From assembly GCA_003157575.1 (NCBI GenBank), contig PMKA01000267.1, forward strand, positions 1-5,928: a DNA stretch of 5,928 nt, read 5' to 3'. Each line of letters begins with the position of its first letter. Within the stretch, counting starts at the first letter, position 1. Shown here in pieces: positions 5,822 through 5,928 of the stretch. Under the pieces are notes generated by a model. It searched no databases. It was not told the origin of the DNA and was given only the letters and a program-made list of their open reading frames with translations. Source of the DNA: Opitutia bacterium. GTDB lineage: Bacteria; Verrucomicrobiota; Verrucomicrobiia; Opitutales; Opitutaceae. The position numbers and the translations under genes are program-made.

Positions 5822-5860
5822 CTTCGTTCGATGTGCTGGAACGGTTTCACCAAGAGTGTG

Positions 5861-5909
5861 GCCGCGAGCGTGAGCGAGTGGACAAACCCTCCGCTCGCCG
5901 TTTCGACGG
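5861..5909. repeat. Second copy of the spacer modules, with hairpins
   Basis: Module A, GCCGCGAGCGTGAGC (5861-5875), is identical to 4550-4564. Module B, TCGCCGTTTCGACGG (5895-5909), matches the reverse complement of 4619-4633 at 14 of 15 positions. Between them GCGAGTGGA (5874-5882) pairs with TCCGCTCGC (5890-5898), a 9-bp stem with one G-T pair and a seven-base loop. Module B itself folds as CCGT-TTCG-ACGG. The region lies upstream of the zinc-ribbon gene and runs close to the window edge, so the element's outer limit cannot be seen. Confidence 0.6.
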
Positions 5910-5928
5910 ATTCGACAAGCTCACCGCA

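Overview
The window is a GC-rich stretch of bacterial chromosome with ordinary housekeeping and envelope genes. It has no phage, transposase, CRISPR or toxin-antitoxin genes. The style of the SurE protein, the small zinc-ribbon/TM protein with a DGLDLPD segment, and the near-total lack of Shine-Dalgarno motifs made me think of Verrucomicrobiota (Opitutales-like). That placement is recalled from protein style, not computed, and is only moderately secure.

Layout. Bases 1-70 hold the last codons of an unrecognised gene, followed by a good intrinsic terminator (95-132). A DedA-family membrane protein follows (144-791), then a tRNA-Arg(CCG) with encoded CCA (907-981), then surE (1069-1845). The surE-to-ABC spacer contains an exact run of 18 degenerate 7-bp repeats (1918-2043) that ends 6 nt before the start codon of an ABC-2-type exporter ATPase (2050-3027). 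A short spacer with an inverted repeat leads into rmuC (3176-4483). A repeat-bearing convergent spacer separates rmuC from two minus-strand genes: a flavodoxin-fold NAD(P)H oxidoreductase (4639-5256) and a 97-residue zinc-ribbon membrane protein (5528-5821). The right edge (5861-5909) carries sequence modules that also occur in the rmuC/oxidoreductase spacer.

The genes do not form one pathway. They cover envelope lipid handling (DedA), nucleotide phosphatase activity (SurE), export (ABC ATPase, with no permease nearby), genome stability (RmuC) and quinone/redox chemistry (oxidoreductase). The two minus-strand genes are 271 bp apart, so they are probably separate transcription units. I see no convincing new multi-gene system. 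The more interesting material is noncoding: the heptamer array that forms the leader of the ABC gene, the shared spacer modules, an operator-like palindrome upstream of the oxidoreductase, and an in-frame 24-bp duplication that appears to set the oxidoreductase stop codon.
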